A stretch of 64,000 nucleotides of DNA from Hydromicrobium sp964415365 (GTDB lineage: Bacteria > Actinomycetota > Humimicrobiia > Humimicrobiales > Humimicrobiaceae): the NCBI GenBank assembly GCA_964415365.1, contig CAYPYW010000010.1:1-64000 (forward strand), given 5' to 3'. This document shows positions 1 to 9,517 of the stretch, in pieces. Each line of letters begins with the position of its first letter. Position 1 is the first letter of the stretch. The notes beneath the pieces are model-generated. The model had not been told where the DNA came from and ran no database searches. It saw only the letters and a program-made list of their open reading frames with translations. Position numbers and translations under genes: made by a program.

Positions 1-387
1 GCTGATAAACAAGATCTAGGTAAAAATGTGGTTCCTGATTCGGTCAAGTCAGGTACTACTGACAAAGAGTTGGAAGAGCTGTTTGCACAGGCAGGTACTG
101 TTACTTACTCCAAAATAATTTCCAGAATGGATGGAAAATCAAGAGGTTTTGGATTTGTAGAGATGGAAACTGAGGAGCAGGCAAAGGAAGCTATGGAAAA
201 GCTGAACCAGAGTGAGTTTAAAGGGAGAACCATTGTAGTCAATGAAGCCAGGACTCAAAACAAAGGAAATTTCGGTGCCCCAAGAGAGAGAAATTACAAT
301 AGTTATAGAAGAGAAGGCGGCAGCGAAGGCGGCGGCAAAGGAGATTTAAACTACAAGCTCAGACAGCTAAGAAAAAATATGGGATAG
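1..387 (+). CDS. RRM-domain RNA-binding protein (5' end probably outside window)
   Basis: A small RNA-recognition-motif protein of the kind bacteria use as glycine-rich, cold-shock-like RNA binders. The RNP1 octamer (K-S-R-G-F-G-F-V) is clear and is followed by the usual alpha-2/beta-4 segment. The tail is Gly/Arg/Ser-rich (RERNYNSYRREGGSEGGG). The RNP2 hexamer normally near the N-terminus is not visible. The frame is open to base 1, and the first start codon (GTG at 28) has no good Shine-Dalgarno site and sits inside the expected RRM fold. I therefore think the true start lies left of the window. Substrates cannot be read from the sequence. It is not part of the pyrimidine operon, which has its own promoter starting at 408. 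Confidence 0.75.
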   Translation, partial: ADKQDLGKNVVPDSVKSGTTDKELEELFAQAGTVTYSKIISRMDGKSRGFGFVEMETEEQAKEAMEKLNQSEFKGRTIVVNEARTQNKGNFGAPRERNYNSYRREGGSEGGGKGDLNYKLRQLRKNMG

Positions 388-407
388 GTTTTTTTTAAAA
401 CTTATAC

Positions 408-436
408 TTGTTTTTTTATCTGTAATCCCCTATAGT
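408..436 (+). promoter_or_regulatory. Putative sigma-70-type promoter of the pyr operon
   Basis: TTGTTT (408-413) and TATAGT (431-436) are separated by 17 bp, which predicts a transcript start near 443. That places the whole PyrR leader (about 467-581) inside the transcript. This is a sequence match only. Confidence 0.5.
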
Positions 437-466
437 ATCTCTGAACAGAGTACAAAACTAAAATAT

Positions 467-545
467 TTATTACCTTTAAAATAGTCCGGAGAGGCTAAAA
501 AGGCATGAGAGAGTGTTTATTAAATATTATAATAAAGGCGATATT
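467..545 (+). promoter_or_regulatory. PyrR-binding anti-antiterminator RNA element
   Basis: The leader contains the PyrR recognition loop in recognisable form: GTCCGGAGAGGCT (484-496) followed by AAAAAGG. This matches the family consensus of a UCCAGAGAGGCU-like loop with a downstream AAGG. CCTTT at 473-477 can pair with AAAGG at 534-538 to close the domain. In the known mechanism, PyrR bound to UMP/UTP stabilises this stem and so favours the downstream terminator. The binding gene pyrR is the first gene of the operon, which fits autoregulation. Confidence 0.72.
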
Positions 546-549
546 TTGA

Positions 550-581
550 CCTTCTTACCTTTATGGTAAGAAGGTTTTTTT
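550..581 (+). terminator. Intrinsic terminator of the PyrR attenuator
   Basis: A perfect 10-bp stem (CCTTCTTACC 550-559 with GGTAAGAAGG 565-574), a TTTAT loop and a run of seven T's (575-581). It lies between the PyrR-binding element and pyrR, the expected place for the attenuator. Confidence 0.85.
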
Positions 582-615
582 ATGTGGACAGGTCGAAAGA
601 TTTTTGGAGAAGATC

Positions 616-1152
616 ATGATAGAGAAGGCACAAATATTAAGTGAAAATGATATAGACAGGGTGATAAAGAGGATCTCGCATGAGATTCTGGAAAGAAACA
701 AGGGCCCTGAGAGTCTGGTTTTTATCGGTCTTCAGAAAAGAGGAGTACCGCTGGCAAAAAGGATAGCGGAAAATATTGAAAAGTTTGAAGGAACCGAAGT
801 TAAGACAGGCAAGCTTGATATAACCTTTTACAGGGATGACATAGGACAGAATATAAAACCTACTGCCCAGATAACAGATATTTCCTTTGACATAGAGGGC
901 AAAAATGTAATCCTGGTTGATGATGTGCTTTATACCGGAAGAACGGTAAGAGCAGCCCTGGATGCCATAATAGATTTCGGAAGGCCGAGATCGATACAGC
1001 TGGTGGTTTTAATTGACAGAGGGCACAGGGAACTCCCCATAAGGGCAGATTACGTGGGGAAAAATCTTCCCACTTCGGTCAATGAATCTGTAGAAGTTAG
1101 ATTTAAGGAAACCGATGGTGTGGACAGCGTTACGCTGGCAGAAAAGGAATGA
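616..1152 (+). CDS. pyrR: PyrR bifunctional regulator / uracil phosphoribosyltransferase
   Basis: PyrR binds the leader RNA of pyrimidine operons in response to UMP/UTP and also has weak uracil phosphoribosyltransferase activity. The PRPP-binding motif VILVDDVLYTGRTVRAAL is intact near residue 100, and the conserved N-terminal GLQKRGVPLA segment and the C-terminal RRPxELP-like region (DRGHRELPIRADYVGKNLPT) are present. The length (178 aa) is normal. I chose ATG at 616 because GGAGA (606-610) sits 5 nt upstream; the in-frame TTG at 604 overlaps that site. It heads the operon directly after its own attenuator and is followed after 3 nt by pyrB. Confidence 0.95.
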   Translation: MIEKAQILSENDIDRVIKRISHEILERNKGPESLVFIGLQKRGVPLAKRIAENIEKFEGTEVKTGKLDITFYRDDIGQNIKPTAQITDISFDIEGKNVILVDDVLYTGRTVRAALDAIIDFGRPRSIQLVVLIDRGHRELPIRADYVGKNLPTSVNESVEVRFKETDGVDSVTLAEKE

Positions 1153-1155
1153 GAT

Positions 1156-2076
1156 ATGCTTAGTAAAAAAAGTATAGTAGATATAGACAGTCTGAGCCTG
1201 GGGGATATAAAACTTATACTTACCAATGCTGATTCTTTTCTTGAAGTGTCGAGAAGGGATGTCAAAAAGGTACCGACCCTGCGTGGTAAGACGGTTATTA
1301 ATTTATTTTTTGAGCCCAGTACCAGAACCAAAACCTCGTTCGAGATTGCTGCCAAAAGGCTCAGTGCAGATATAATTAATTTCTCCTCATCCACCAGCAG
1401 CCTTAAGAAAGGTGAATCAATAATCGATACCTTAAAAACTATACTTTCGATGAGAGTTGACCTGATAATAATAAGACATAGTGACAGTGGAACGGTTAAG
1501 ATGATAGACCGTTTTGTAAATGTTCCGGTAGTAAATGCAGGCGACGGGAAATACCAGCACCCAACTCAGGCTCTGCTGGATCTCTATACTATAAAGAAAA
1601 GATTTGGCAAGTTTGAAGAACTTAAAGTAGCTATTGTGGGAGATTTTCTGAACAGCAGGGTGGCAAGGTCGGATATAGATTTATTTAAAAAGATGGGGAT
1701 GAGTGTGACTATTGTGTCTCCGACTATGCTTCTTCCTGAAGATTTTTCGAAAATGAAGGTCAAACACTGTATTGATGATGTTATAGAAGATACTGATGTT
1801 TTATATATGCTGAGAATGCAGTTTGAAAGACAGGACAGGAAGTTTTATCCGTCGGTAATGGAATATAATCGGTTCCTGACCCTGGATATGGGGAGGCTTG
1901 CGAGAATGAAGCCTCAGTCCATTGTTATGCATCCGGGACCGGTGAACAGGGGAATAGAGGTTACTGATGAGGTGATGGATGTGGAAGGTAAGCTGGGAGA
2001 AAAGATTGTAATTGAGGAGCAGGTAACTTATGGAGTGGCAATAAGGATGGCAATACTTTATTTAATATTGGGTTAA
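1156..2076 (+). CDS. pyrB: Aspartate carbamoyltransferase catalytic subunit
   Basis: This enzyme condenses carbamoyl phosphate with aspartate, the committed step of pyrimidine synthesis. The carbamoyl-phosphate site S-T-R-T is in FEPSTRTKTSFE near residue 53. HPTQALLDL (about 135) and MHPGPVNRG (about 259) are the other family signatures. At 306 aa it has the standard catalytic-chain length. No pyrI regulatory subunit is nearby, so it is probably an unregulated homotrimer or a PyrB-PyrC complex, as in other bacteria with this gene order. It starts 3 nt after pyrR. Confidence 0.97.
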   Translation: MLSKKSIVDIDSLSLGDIKLILTNADSFLEVSRRDVKKVPTLRGKTVINLFFEPSTRTKTSFEIAAKRLSADIINFSSSTSSLKKGESIIDTLKTILSMRVDLIIIRHSDSGTVKMIDRFVNVPVVNAGDGKYQHPTQALLDLYTIKKRFGKFEELKVAIVGDFLNSRVARSDIDLFKKMGMSVTIVSPTMLLPEDFSKMKVKHCIDDVIEDTDVLYMLRMQFERQDRKFYPSVMEYNRFLTLDMGRLARMKPQSIVMHPGPVNRGIEVTDEVMDVEGKLGEKIVIEEQVTYGVAIRMAILYLILG

Positions 2077-2103
2077 CATCGGGCTGATAGGTTAAAGGTT
2101 TTT

Positions 2104-3414
2104 ATGAATGAGAATGAGAAAAAGAATATACTTATAAAATCGGGCAGGATAATAGATCCCGGGAAGGGTAAAGAGTTCGTTTCCGATATTTATATAAAAG
2201 ACGGGGTCGTAGCCGGGATAAAAGAAAATATTAAAGCCGGTGAAAAACCTGAGGGGGATGATACAGTTAAAATTGATGCAAAAGGCTTCATAGTTTCACC
2301 GGGGCTTGTGGATATGCACGTACACCTGCGGGATCCCGGATTTGAGGATGAGGAGACTATTGAGACCGGAACACTGGCCGCAGTAAAAGGAGGAGTGACT
2401 GCGGTTGCATGTATGCCCAATACAGATCCTGTCATAGATAGTGAGCCTCTTGTTAAATATATTCTGGAAAAATCTCAAAGTGTAGCCTGCAGAGTACTGC
2501 CGGCGGCTGCCATGACAAGGGACCTTAAAGGAACGGAAATTACGGAGATGGGACTCCTTTCTGAAGCAGGAGCAGTTGGTTTTTCCGATGATGGAAAAGG
2601 CGTAACTGACAGCAGGATAATGTATGAAATCATGAGATATTCTACTCAATTTAACCTTCCCCTGATACTGCATGAGGAAGACTGTTTCATATCCGGGGGT
2701 GGCCTTATGCATGAGGGATACTATTCATCGATGCTTGGACTGGAGGGAATATCCGGCCTGAGCGATGATGTAATGATAGCAAGGGATATAATCCTTGCCA
2801 GAAAAAGTGGAGCAAGAATTCACATAACCCATTTAAGCACAAAGGGTGGAGTGGAAATGGTAAAAAAAGCCAGGGAAGAAGGGTTGAGCATAACTTGTGA
2901 TGTAACGCCGCATCATCTGTTCTTTAATGACAGTTGTCTTACATCATTTAATACCAACTTTAAGGTTAAACCGCCTATAAGGGGCGAGGAGGACAGGCAA
3001 GCATTAATCAAAGGTATAAGGGATGGAATAATAGATGCCATAGCAAGTGATCATGCCCCTCACCTCGATACGGAAAAGAACACCACTTTTAAGCTTGCAA
3101 GCTTTGGGACTGTTGGCCTTGAGACATTGTTTGCGGCAGCATTCACTAAATTATGCGGGGAAGAGAAAATGAGCCTCTCTCGCCTGATAAGTCTTGTTAC
3201 CACCTCGCCTGCAAAAATTCTTGGTATTGATGCCGGAAAAATAGAGGTTGGAAAAACTGCGAATATTACGGTTATAAATACTGAGGCTGAAGAGGAGATA
3301 AAAAGAGAAAGTTTTATTTCAAAGAGTAAAAACAGCGCTTTTATAGGGCAGAAACTCAAAGGAAAGATAATCTGTACCATAAGCAAGGGTAAACTGGTTT
3401 ACAGGAGTGTGTAA
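2104..3414 (+). CDS. pyrC: Dihydroorotase (amidohydrolase superfamily)
   Basis: It closes carbamoyl-aspartate to dihydroorotate. The metal-binding HxH motif is in DMHVHLRDPG near residue 72. The catalytic aspartate lies in IASDHAPH near residue 316, and the remaining metal-ligand histidines are in ILHEED and ITHLS. The 436-aa length and beta-sandwich N-terminus (SGRIIDPGKG) fit the long class I dihydroorotase that associates with PyrB, rather than the short E. coli type. All catalytic residues appear present, so this is not the inactive PyrC-like partner seen in some bacteria. Confidence 0.95.
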   Translation: MNENEKKNILIKSGRIIDPGKGKEFVSDIYIKDGVVAGIKENIKAGEKPEGDDTVKIDAKGFIVSPGLVDMHVHLRDPGFEDEETIETGTLAAVKGGVTAVACMPNTDPVIDSEPLVKYILEKSQSVACRVLPAAAMTRDLKGTEITEMGLLSEAGAVGFSDDGKGVTDSRIMYEIMRYSTQFNLPLILHEEDCFISGGGLMHEGYYSSMLGLEGISGLSDDVMIARDIILARKSGARIHITHLSTKGGVEMVKKAREEGLSITCDVTPHHLFFNDSCLTSFNTNFKVKPPIRGEEDRQALIKGIRDGIIDAIASDHAPHLDTEKNTTFKLASFGTVGLETLFAAAFTKLCGEEKMSLSRLISLVTTSPAKILGIDAGKIEVGKTANITVINTEAEEEIKRESFISKSKNSAFIGQKLKGKIICTISKGKLVYRSV

Positions 3415-3417
3415 AGT

Positions 3418-4515
3418 TTGAAAGCAATACTTATGCTTGAGGATGGTAAAGTATTTGAGGGCACGAATTTTGGCTGCTCAGGCGAAGTGATTGGAGAAGT
3501 GGTTTTTAATACTTCGATGACCGGCTATCAGGAAATTTTAACTGATCCTTCTTACTGTGAACAGATTGTTACCATGACTTATCCTCAGATAGGAAACTAT
3601 GGGACAAACAGGATAGATGTAGAGTCTGATAGAGTCCAGGTAAAGGGCTTTATTGTAAGGGAATATCTTCCGGATTATAGCAACTGGCGGGCAGATGAAA
3701 GCCTGGAGCAGTATCTTAAAGGTTATGGAATTATTGGCATTTCGGAGATCGATACCAGGCAGCTGACCAGACATATAAGAGTTGAAGGGGCCATGAAAGG
3801 TATAATTTCCACAGTAGCTTCTGATGAGAAAAGCCTGCTTGAGAAATTAGAAAGTTTCCCGGATATGGTAGGAAGGAATCTCGTGGATTTTGTGACGTGC
3901 AGAGAACCATATGTTTTCAATCCGGGGAAGAAGAAATATAAATACAGGGTAGTTGTTTATGACTATGGAGTAAAGCTTAATATCTTGAGGTGTCTGTCCG
4001 ATGCCGGTTTTAAAATAGAGGTGGTTCCGGCACTAACGGATCCTGGGAAGATTCTTGAGATGAATCCTGACGGAGTTCTTTTATCCAATGGTCCGGGAGA
4101 TCCGGCTGCAGTAGATTATGCTATTTCAAACATCAGGGAACTTATTGGAAAGAAGCCCCTTTTTGGAATCTGCCTGGGGCATCAGCTTCTTGCACTTGCT
4201 CTTGGAGCTAAGACCTATAAGTTAAAATTTGGTCACCATGGAGCAAACCATCCGGTCAAAAATCTGGGTAGTGGAGAAGTAGAAGTTACAACTCAGAATC
4301 ATGGTTTTGCGGTGGATATTAATTCGCTTAAGAGCATTAAAGCTACTGATTACAGGGTGACACACATCAACTTAAACGACAACACAATAGAGGGTATAGA
4401 GTATCCCGGGATAGGCGCGCTTACGGTGCAACACCATCCTGAGGCAGGCCCGGGTCCCCATGACTCCAGGTATATATTCAGCAGATTTGCAGAGATCATT
4501 AATGGCTTTAACTGA
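3418..4515 (+). CDS. carA: Carbamoyl-phosphate synthase small (glutaminase) subunit
   Basis: It hydrolyses glutamine and passes ammonia to CarB. The class I amidotransferase nucleophile elbow GICLGHQLLALALGA holds the catalytic Cys near residue 252. The His-Glu pair is in VQHHPEAGPGPHDS near residue 338. The N-terminal CarA domain has the usual TGYQEILTDPSY signature. The start is TTG at 3418, only 3 nt after pyrC, so translation is probably coupled. At 365 aa the length is standard. Confidence 0.96.
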   Translation: MKAILMLEDGKVFEGTNFGCSGEVIGEVVFNTSMTGYQEILTDPSYCEQIVTMTYPQIGNYGTNRIDVESDRVQVKGFIVREYLPDYSNWRADESLEQYLKGYGIIGISEIDTRQLTRHIRVEGAMKGIISTVASDEKSLLEKLESFPDMVGRNLVDFVTCREPYVFNPGKKKYKYRVVVYDYGVKLNILRCLSDAGFKIEVVPALTDPGKILEMNPDGVLLSNGPGDPAAVDYAISNIRELIGKKPLFGICLGHQLLALALGAKTYKLKFGHHGANHPVKNLGSGEVEVTTQNHGFAVDINSLKSIKATDYRVTHINLNDNTIEGIEYPGIGALTVQHHPEAGPGPHDSRYIFSRFAEIINGFN

Positions 4516-4546
4516 AAAAAGACAAAACGGAAAAATGTAAAAATTT

Positions 4547-7500
4547 ATGCCTAAAAGAAAAGATATAGAAAAAGTAATGATAATAGGCTCCGGTCCTATA
4601 GTAATAGGACAGGCATGTGAGTTTGACTATTCCGGAACCCAGGGATGCAAAGTGCTTAAGGAAGAAGGATATAAAGTAATCCTGGTGAACAGTAATCCCG
4701 CAACTATTATGACTGATCCGGAATTTGCGGATAAAACTTATATAGAACCATTAAGTCTGGAGTTTGTAGAGAAGATTATAAAAAAGGAAAGACCGGATGC
4801 CATCCTTCCTACTCTGGGAGGACAGACCGGCCTTAATATTGCGGTTATGCTGGCGAAGGAAAAAGTCCTTTCAAAATATGGAGTGGAGCTTATAGGAGCG
4901 GATGTAGAAGCTATTAGTAAGGCTGAAGACAGGGAAAGATTTAAGAAATCAATGGCAAATATCGGACTCTATGTTCCTCCAAGCGGGTATGCGCATAGTT
5001 TGAGCGAAGCCCTGGAATTCAGCAGAAGGTTAAGATTTCCACTGGTCGTAAGGCCCAGTTTTACTCTGGGTGGTTTGGGCGGAGGTGTGGCTTTCAATAA
5101 GGAGGAATTTACCGATGTTGTCACAAGGGGGCTTGATCTTTCCCCCATATCTCAGGTGCTGGTGGAAAAATCGGTAGCAGGCTGGAAAGAATATGAGCTT
5201 GAGGTTATGAGGGATAAGAATGACAATGTGGTTATAGTCTGCTCCATTGAAAACTTTGATCCAATGGGGGTGCATACCGGAGATAGCATTACTGTGGCTC
5301 CGGCCCAGACTCTGACAGATAAAGAGTACCAGGTAATGAGAAATGCCGCTCTTGCTGTTATAAGGGAAATCGGGGTTGAAACCGGAGGTTCCAATATACA
5401 GTTCGCCATAAATCCGGAAACCGGGAAGATGGCCGTGATTGAGATGAACCCCAGAGTTTCCAGGAGCAGTGCTCTGGCATCCAAGGCTACTGGGTTTCCG
5501 ATTGCCAAAATTGCTACCAAACTGGCAGTAGGCTATACTCTTGATGAAATACCCAATGATATTACAAGAAAGACCCCGGCCTGTTTTGAGCCTTCCATTG
5601 ATTATGTGGTAGTAAAATTTCCGCGATGGGCTTTTGAAAAATTCCCCGGAACGGATATAAGTCTTACCACAAGGATGAAATCGGTTGGCGAGGCTATGGC
5701 AATCGGCAGGACTTTTAAAGAAGCGCTTCAAAAATCAATCAGGTCTCTGGAGATTGACCGGTATGGACTGGGAGCGGATGGAGTAAATGATATAAGCGAG
5801 GAGCTGTTGGGTAAAAAACTTTCTGTACCTAACCAGGACCGTGTTTTTTATATAAAGTTTGCCTTTGAACAGGGGAGAAGCGTCGAGGATATATACAAGT
5901 ACACCAGAATAGATCCCTGGTTTTTGAATAATATAAAGCAACTGGTAGAATTTGAAAAGGTTTTTAAAAGTTGCAGCTCGGGAAATATGACGAGAGAATT
6001 ACTTTACGAGGCTAAAAGATATGGTTATTCGGATAAACAACTTGGTTATCTCTGCGATTGCAGTGAGGATGAAATAAGAAATCTGCGAAAGAAGTTCGGG
6101 GTAATCGCTACTTTTAAAACTGTGGATACATGTGCTGCTGAATTTGAGGCTTATACTCCATATTATTATTCCACCTATGAGACCGAGGATGAAATTTTAC
6201 CTTCGGTGAAAAGGAAAATTGTAATCCTTGGAAGTGGGCCCAATCGCATCGGACAGGGAATAGAGTTCGATTACTGCTGCGTGCACGCTTCTTTTGCCCT
6301 TCATGACGCGGGTTTCGAGACCATAATGGTCAATTGCAATCCTGAAACTGTAAGCACTGATTACGATACATCGGATCGCCTGTATTTCGAACCACTGACT
6401 TTCGAAGATGTTTTGAATATTGTAGAGGCCGAAAAACCTTATGGGGTGATAGTTCAGTTTGGGGGGCAAACTCCTCTGAAGCTTGCCCTGGGACTGCAGA
6501 AGGCAGGTATCAATATTTTAGGAACATCACCTGACAGTATTGATCTGGCCGAAGACCGTAAAAGATTTGGCTCCATGCTTGGAAAGCTTGGTATTCCACA
6601 GGCTGAAAATGGAACAGCTATGGATGTTGATAAAGCCAGAAAGATAGCCTCAAAAATAGGCTATCCGGTACTGGTAAGGCCCTCTTATGTGCTCGGAGGG
6701 AGAGCTATGAGTATTGTCTATAATGAGGAAACCCTTGTTGATTATGTCAGAGATGCTGCAGTGGTGTCGAATGACAGGCCGGTACTTATTGATAAATTTC
6801 TGGAGAGGGCAATTGAGGTTGATGTTGATGCTATCTATGATGGAGATGAACTGTTTATTGGCGGAATTATGGAACATATAGAAGAAGCAGGAATACATTC
6901 GGGTGACAGCGCCTGTGTGATACCGCCTTTTACCTTAAGCAAAAAAACAGTAGAAGTTATAAAGGATTACACATACAGGATGGCAAAAGAGCTCAAGGTA
7001 GTGGGGCTTATGAATATCCAGTATGCCATAAAAGATTCTGTGGTTTATGTACTGGAAGCTAACCCCAGGGCTTCACGTACAGTTCCTTTTGTAAGTAAGT
7101 CCATTGGTGTCCCTCTGGCAAAGGTGGCTGCTCTGGTGATGACCGGAAAGAAACTAAAAGATATTGATTTCGAAAAAGTTGATCCGACATTGCTTGATTA
7201 TTACAGTATAAAGGAAGCGGTGCTGCCATTTAATAGATTCCCCGGTGTGGATACCATACTGGGTCCGGAAATGAAATCTACAGGAGAAGTAATGGGTATA
7301 GACGAAAGCTTTGGAATTGCTTTTGCCAAAACCCAGATCGCCACCAATCAGGTATTTCCTACTTCAGGTTCGGTTTTTGTAAGTGTAAATGACAAAGACA
7401 AGGATGCTATAATTGGTATAGCCGGGAAATTAGCCCAGCTTGGTTTTAACATAATCTCCACCAGTGGAACCGGGGATACTCTGGAAGAAAAAGGGATAAA

Positions 7501-7756
7501 ATGTAATAAGGTTCTGAAGATCAGAGAAGGAAGACCTAATGTTCTGGATATGATAAAGAATGGGGAGATTGATTTGATTATAAATACTCCGGAAGGCAGT
7601 ATAGCCAGAAGTGACGGTTATTATCTGAGGACTGCGGCAGTTCTTCATAATGTACCTTCTATCACTACCATATCAGCAGCTTCGGCTCTGGTGCAGGGGA
7701 TACAGGAAATGAAATCAAATTCTAAAGTCAAAGTTAAGCCTATACAGGAGTATTGA
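4547..7756 (+). CDS. carB: Carbamoyl-phosphate synthase large subunit
   Basis: A full-length 1069-aa CarB that makes carbamoyl phosphate from bicarbonate, ammonia and two ATP. Two homologous ATP-grasp halves are visible. The first starts at KVMIIGSGPIVIGQACEFDY and the second, near residue 560, at KIVILGSGPNRIGQGIEFDY. A C-terminal MGS-like allosteric domain follows from about residue 940 and ends near VKVKPIQEY. UMP normally inhibits through this domain. Its stop overlaps the pyrK start by one base (TGATG). Confidence 0.97.
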   Translation: MPKRKDIEKVMIIGSGPIVIGQACEFDYSGTQGCKVLKEEGYKVILVNSNPATIMTDPEFADKTYIEPLSLEFVEKIIKKERPDAILPTLGGQTGLNIAVMLAKEKVLSKYGVELIGADVEAISKAEDRERFKKSMANIGLYVPPSGYAHSLSEALEFSRRLRFPLVVRPSFTLGGLGGGVAFNKEEFTDVVTRGLDLSPISQVLVEKSVAGWKEYELEVMRDKNDNVVIVCSIENFDPMGVHTGDSITVAPAQTLTDKEYQVMRNAALAVIREIGVETGGSNIQFAINPETGKMAVIEMNPRVSRSSALASKATGFPIAKIATKLAVGYTLDEIPNDITRKTPACFEPSIDYVVVKFPRWAFEKFPGTDISLTTRMKSVGEAMAIGRTFKEALQKSIRSLEIDRYGLGADGVNDISEELLGKKLSVPNQDRVFYIKFAFEQGRSVEDIYKYTRIDPWFLNNIKQLVEFEKVFKSCSSGNMTRELLYEAKRYGYSDKQLGYLCDCSEDEIRNLRKKFGVIATFKTVDTCAAEFEAYTPYYYSTYETEDEILPSVKRKIVILGSGPNRIGQGIEFDYCCVHASFALHDAGFETIMVNCNPETVSTDYDTSDRLYFEPLTFEDVLNIVEAEKPYGVIVQFGGQTPLKLALGLQKAGINILGTSPDSIDLAEDRKRFGSMLGKLGIPQAENGTAMDVDKARKIASKIGYPVLVRPSYVLGGRAMSIVYNEETLVDYVRDAAVVSNDRPVLIDKFLERAIEVDVDAIYDGDELFIGGIMEHIEEAGIHSGDSACVIPPFTLSKKTVEVIKDYTYRMAKELKVVGLMNIQYAIKDSVVYVLEANPRASRTVPFVSKSIGVPLAKVAALVMTGKKLKDIDFEKVDPTLLDYYSIKEAVLPFNRFPGVDTILGPEMKSTGEVMGIDESFGIAFAKTQIATNQVFPTSGSVFVSVNDKDKDAIIGIAGKLAQLGFNIISTSGTGDTLEEKGIKCNKVLKIREGRPNVLDMIKNGEIDLIINTPEGSIARSDGYYLRTAAVLHNVPSITTISAASALVQGIQEMKSNSKVKVKPIQEY

Positions 7757-8550
7757 TGAGACTTTTAGCCGGAGAAATAGTTTCTAATGAAAGATTTGGC
7801 AATAACCTTTACAGGATGGAGATTTTTTCGCCATATATGTGTAAGAATGCCCAGCCAGGTCAGTTTATTAATGCGAAGTGTTCCCATGATGATACGCTCG
7901 ATCCACTGCTGAGGCGGCCATTTGGCATCCTTGATATTGAAAAAAAATTTAATGTTTTTTCTATAATGTATCTGGTAAGAGGAAGAGGAACAAGATTTAT
8001 TTCCGAAATGGAAAAGGGAGATATGCTGGATTTTGCAGGCCCTCTGGGAAAGGGAATAGATCTGGAAAGTAGTGGAGATAATGTTCTTTTGATCGGAGGT
8101 GGCATTGGTATAGCTCCACTGTACCTTCTAGCAAAGCTTGCTAGCAAAATTAAAAAAAATGTGTTTTTTGCAGCAGGGTTTAAAGACAATAACTTTCTTG
8201 GATGGGAAAAGGAATTAATAAGACTTAAAGTCAATCATATTGTGCTTACCGAAGACGGCTCCTGGGGAGAAAAAGGTATGGTTTCGGATTATGTATGGAA
8301 CAATATGAAATTATTCGAGAAATATGATGTGTATTGCTGCGGGCCCAGAGATATGCTGAAGGCCCTGCAGAGCATTTATAAGAATAAAAAAAATAAAGTA
8401 ATTGCACTTCTTGAAGAAAGAATGGCCTGTGGAGTAGGAGTCTGCGGAGGGTGCGTGGTTAAAATCAAAAAGGGTAAAAAAGAATTTTCTTACCAGAAAG
8501 TCTGTGAAGATGGGCCTGCATTCAATCTTGGGGAGGTAGTATTTGACTGA
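7756..8550 (+). CDS. pyrK: Dihydroorotate dehydrogenase electron-transfer subunit
   Basis: The FAD/[2Fe-2S] partner of class 1B dihydroorotate dehydrogenase, which passes electrons to NAD+. The FAD site RRPFGILD lies near residue 52 and the nucleotide-binding glycine loop is LLIGGGIGIAPL. The iron-sulfur cysteines are in CGVGVCGGC near residue 224, with a further Cys in QKVCEDGP. ATG at 7756 is chosen because CAGGAG lies 5 nt upstream and the codon overlaps the carB stop. An NAD-linked enzyme suits an anaerobe and is unlike the quinone-linked PyrD of aerobic actinobacteria. Confidence 0.95.
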   Translation: MRLLAGEIVSNERFGNNLYRMEIFSPYMCKNAQPGQFINAKCSHDDTLDPLLRRPFGILDIEKKFNVFSIMYLVRGRGTRFISEMEKGDMLDFAGPLGKGIDLESSGDNVLLIGGGIGIAPLYLLAKLASKIKKNVFFAAGFKDNNFLGWEKELIRLKVNHIVLTEDGSWGEKGMVSDYVWNNMKLFEKYDVYCCGPRDMLKALQSIYKNKKNKVIALLEERMACGVGVCGGCVVKIKKGKKEFSYQKVCEDGPAFNLGEVVFD

Positions 8551-9517
8551 ACAAAAAAGTTTATTTACTTATGAAGCAAGCAGAAGAGGAGCCGAAATTA
8601 ATCTGGCTGTGGAATTGGGAAAAATAAAGCTCGCAAATCCTGTAATTGCATGTTCCGGCACTTTTGGTTGCGGCATTAAGTACGATCAATTTTATAATAC
8701 TGCCATGCTTGGAGCAGTAACAACTAAAAGCTATTCGCTCCTGCCTATGAAAGGAAATCCTCCGCCCAGGACCTGTGAAACTGCTTCCGGGATGTTGAAT
8801 TCTATCGGACTCCAGAATGACGGAATAGATACATTTATAAAGAAGCATCTGCCCCAGGTCGCGAAGCTTGGGATAAAAATTATCTTGAGTATATTTGGCC
8901 AGGACCGGGAAGAATTTAGTAAACTGGCGTCCATGATTTCATGCAATGCAGATGTTAAGGAAGGAATTATCGCAGTAGAACTCAACCTTTCCTGCCCCAA
9001 TATTAAGAGAGGCGGAATGGCCTTTAGTGCCGTGCCTGATGAAGTAAAGAGAATAGTGAGTTCGGTTACGCGAATTTTAAGAGTTCCGGTTATAGCAAAG
9101 CTAAGTCCTAATCATAATAATCTTATTGAGGCAGCAACAGCGGCAAAAGAAGGAGGGGCGGAAGCAATATCAGTTATTAACACTGTGGTGGGAATGGCTG
9201 TGGATATAGAAACATTCAGACCTAAATTAGGCAATATCCTGGGAGGCCTTTCCGGACCGGCAGTGAAACCTATCGCTCTGGCAAAAGTTTACTCCCTGGC
9301 GCAGGAAAAAATACTACCTGTTATTGGAATGGGCGGCATTTTTAGCTGGGAAGATGCTCTGGAGTTTCTGGCGGTCGGAGCCAGCGCAGTGGGAATCGGT
9401 ACCGTAAATTTCATACAGTATGATGCAGGGAGGAGGATAATAGAAGGCTTGAGGAATTATCTTGAAGGTAGAAGAATTTATGATATTAACGAAGTGATTG
9501 GAAGGCTCAGAACTTGA
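8543..9517 (+). CDS. pyrD: Dihydroorotate dehydrogenase, class 1B catalytic subunit
   Basis: This FMN enzyme oxidises dihydroorotate to orotate. The catalytic-loop cysteine is in ELNLSCPN near residue 149, as in class 1 enzymes. The FMN-phosphate glycines are in IGMGGIFSWEDALEFLAVGA. The start is TTG at 8543 with GGGAGG (8531-8536) upstream, overlapping the end of pyrK by 8 nt. Adjacency to pyrK identifies class 1B. Confidence 0.95.
   Translation: MTEQKSLFTYEASRRGAEINLAVELGKIKLANPVIACSGTFGCGIKYDQFYNTAMLGAVTTKSYSLLPMKGNPPPRTCETASGMLNSIGLQNDGIDTFIKKHLPQVAKLGIKIILSIFGQDREEFSKLASMISCNADVKEGIIAVELNLSCPNIKRGGMAFSAVPDEVKRIVSSVTRILRVPVIAKLSPNHNNLIEAATAAKEGGAEAISVINTVVGMAVDIETFRPKLGNILGGLSGPAVKPIALAKVYSLAQEKILPVIGMGGIFSWEDALEFLAVGASAVGIGTVNFIQYDAGRRIIEGLRNYLEGRRIYDINEVIGRLRT

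Noticed and set aside
604..615. TTG at 604 as the pyrR start
   Set aside because: It overlaps the GGAGA ribosome site that is properly spaced for ATG at 616.
5030..5731. Long minus-strand frame (233 codons) inside carB
   Set aside because: It is antisense to highly conserved CarB sequence and its translation has no domain-like pattern.
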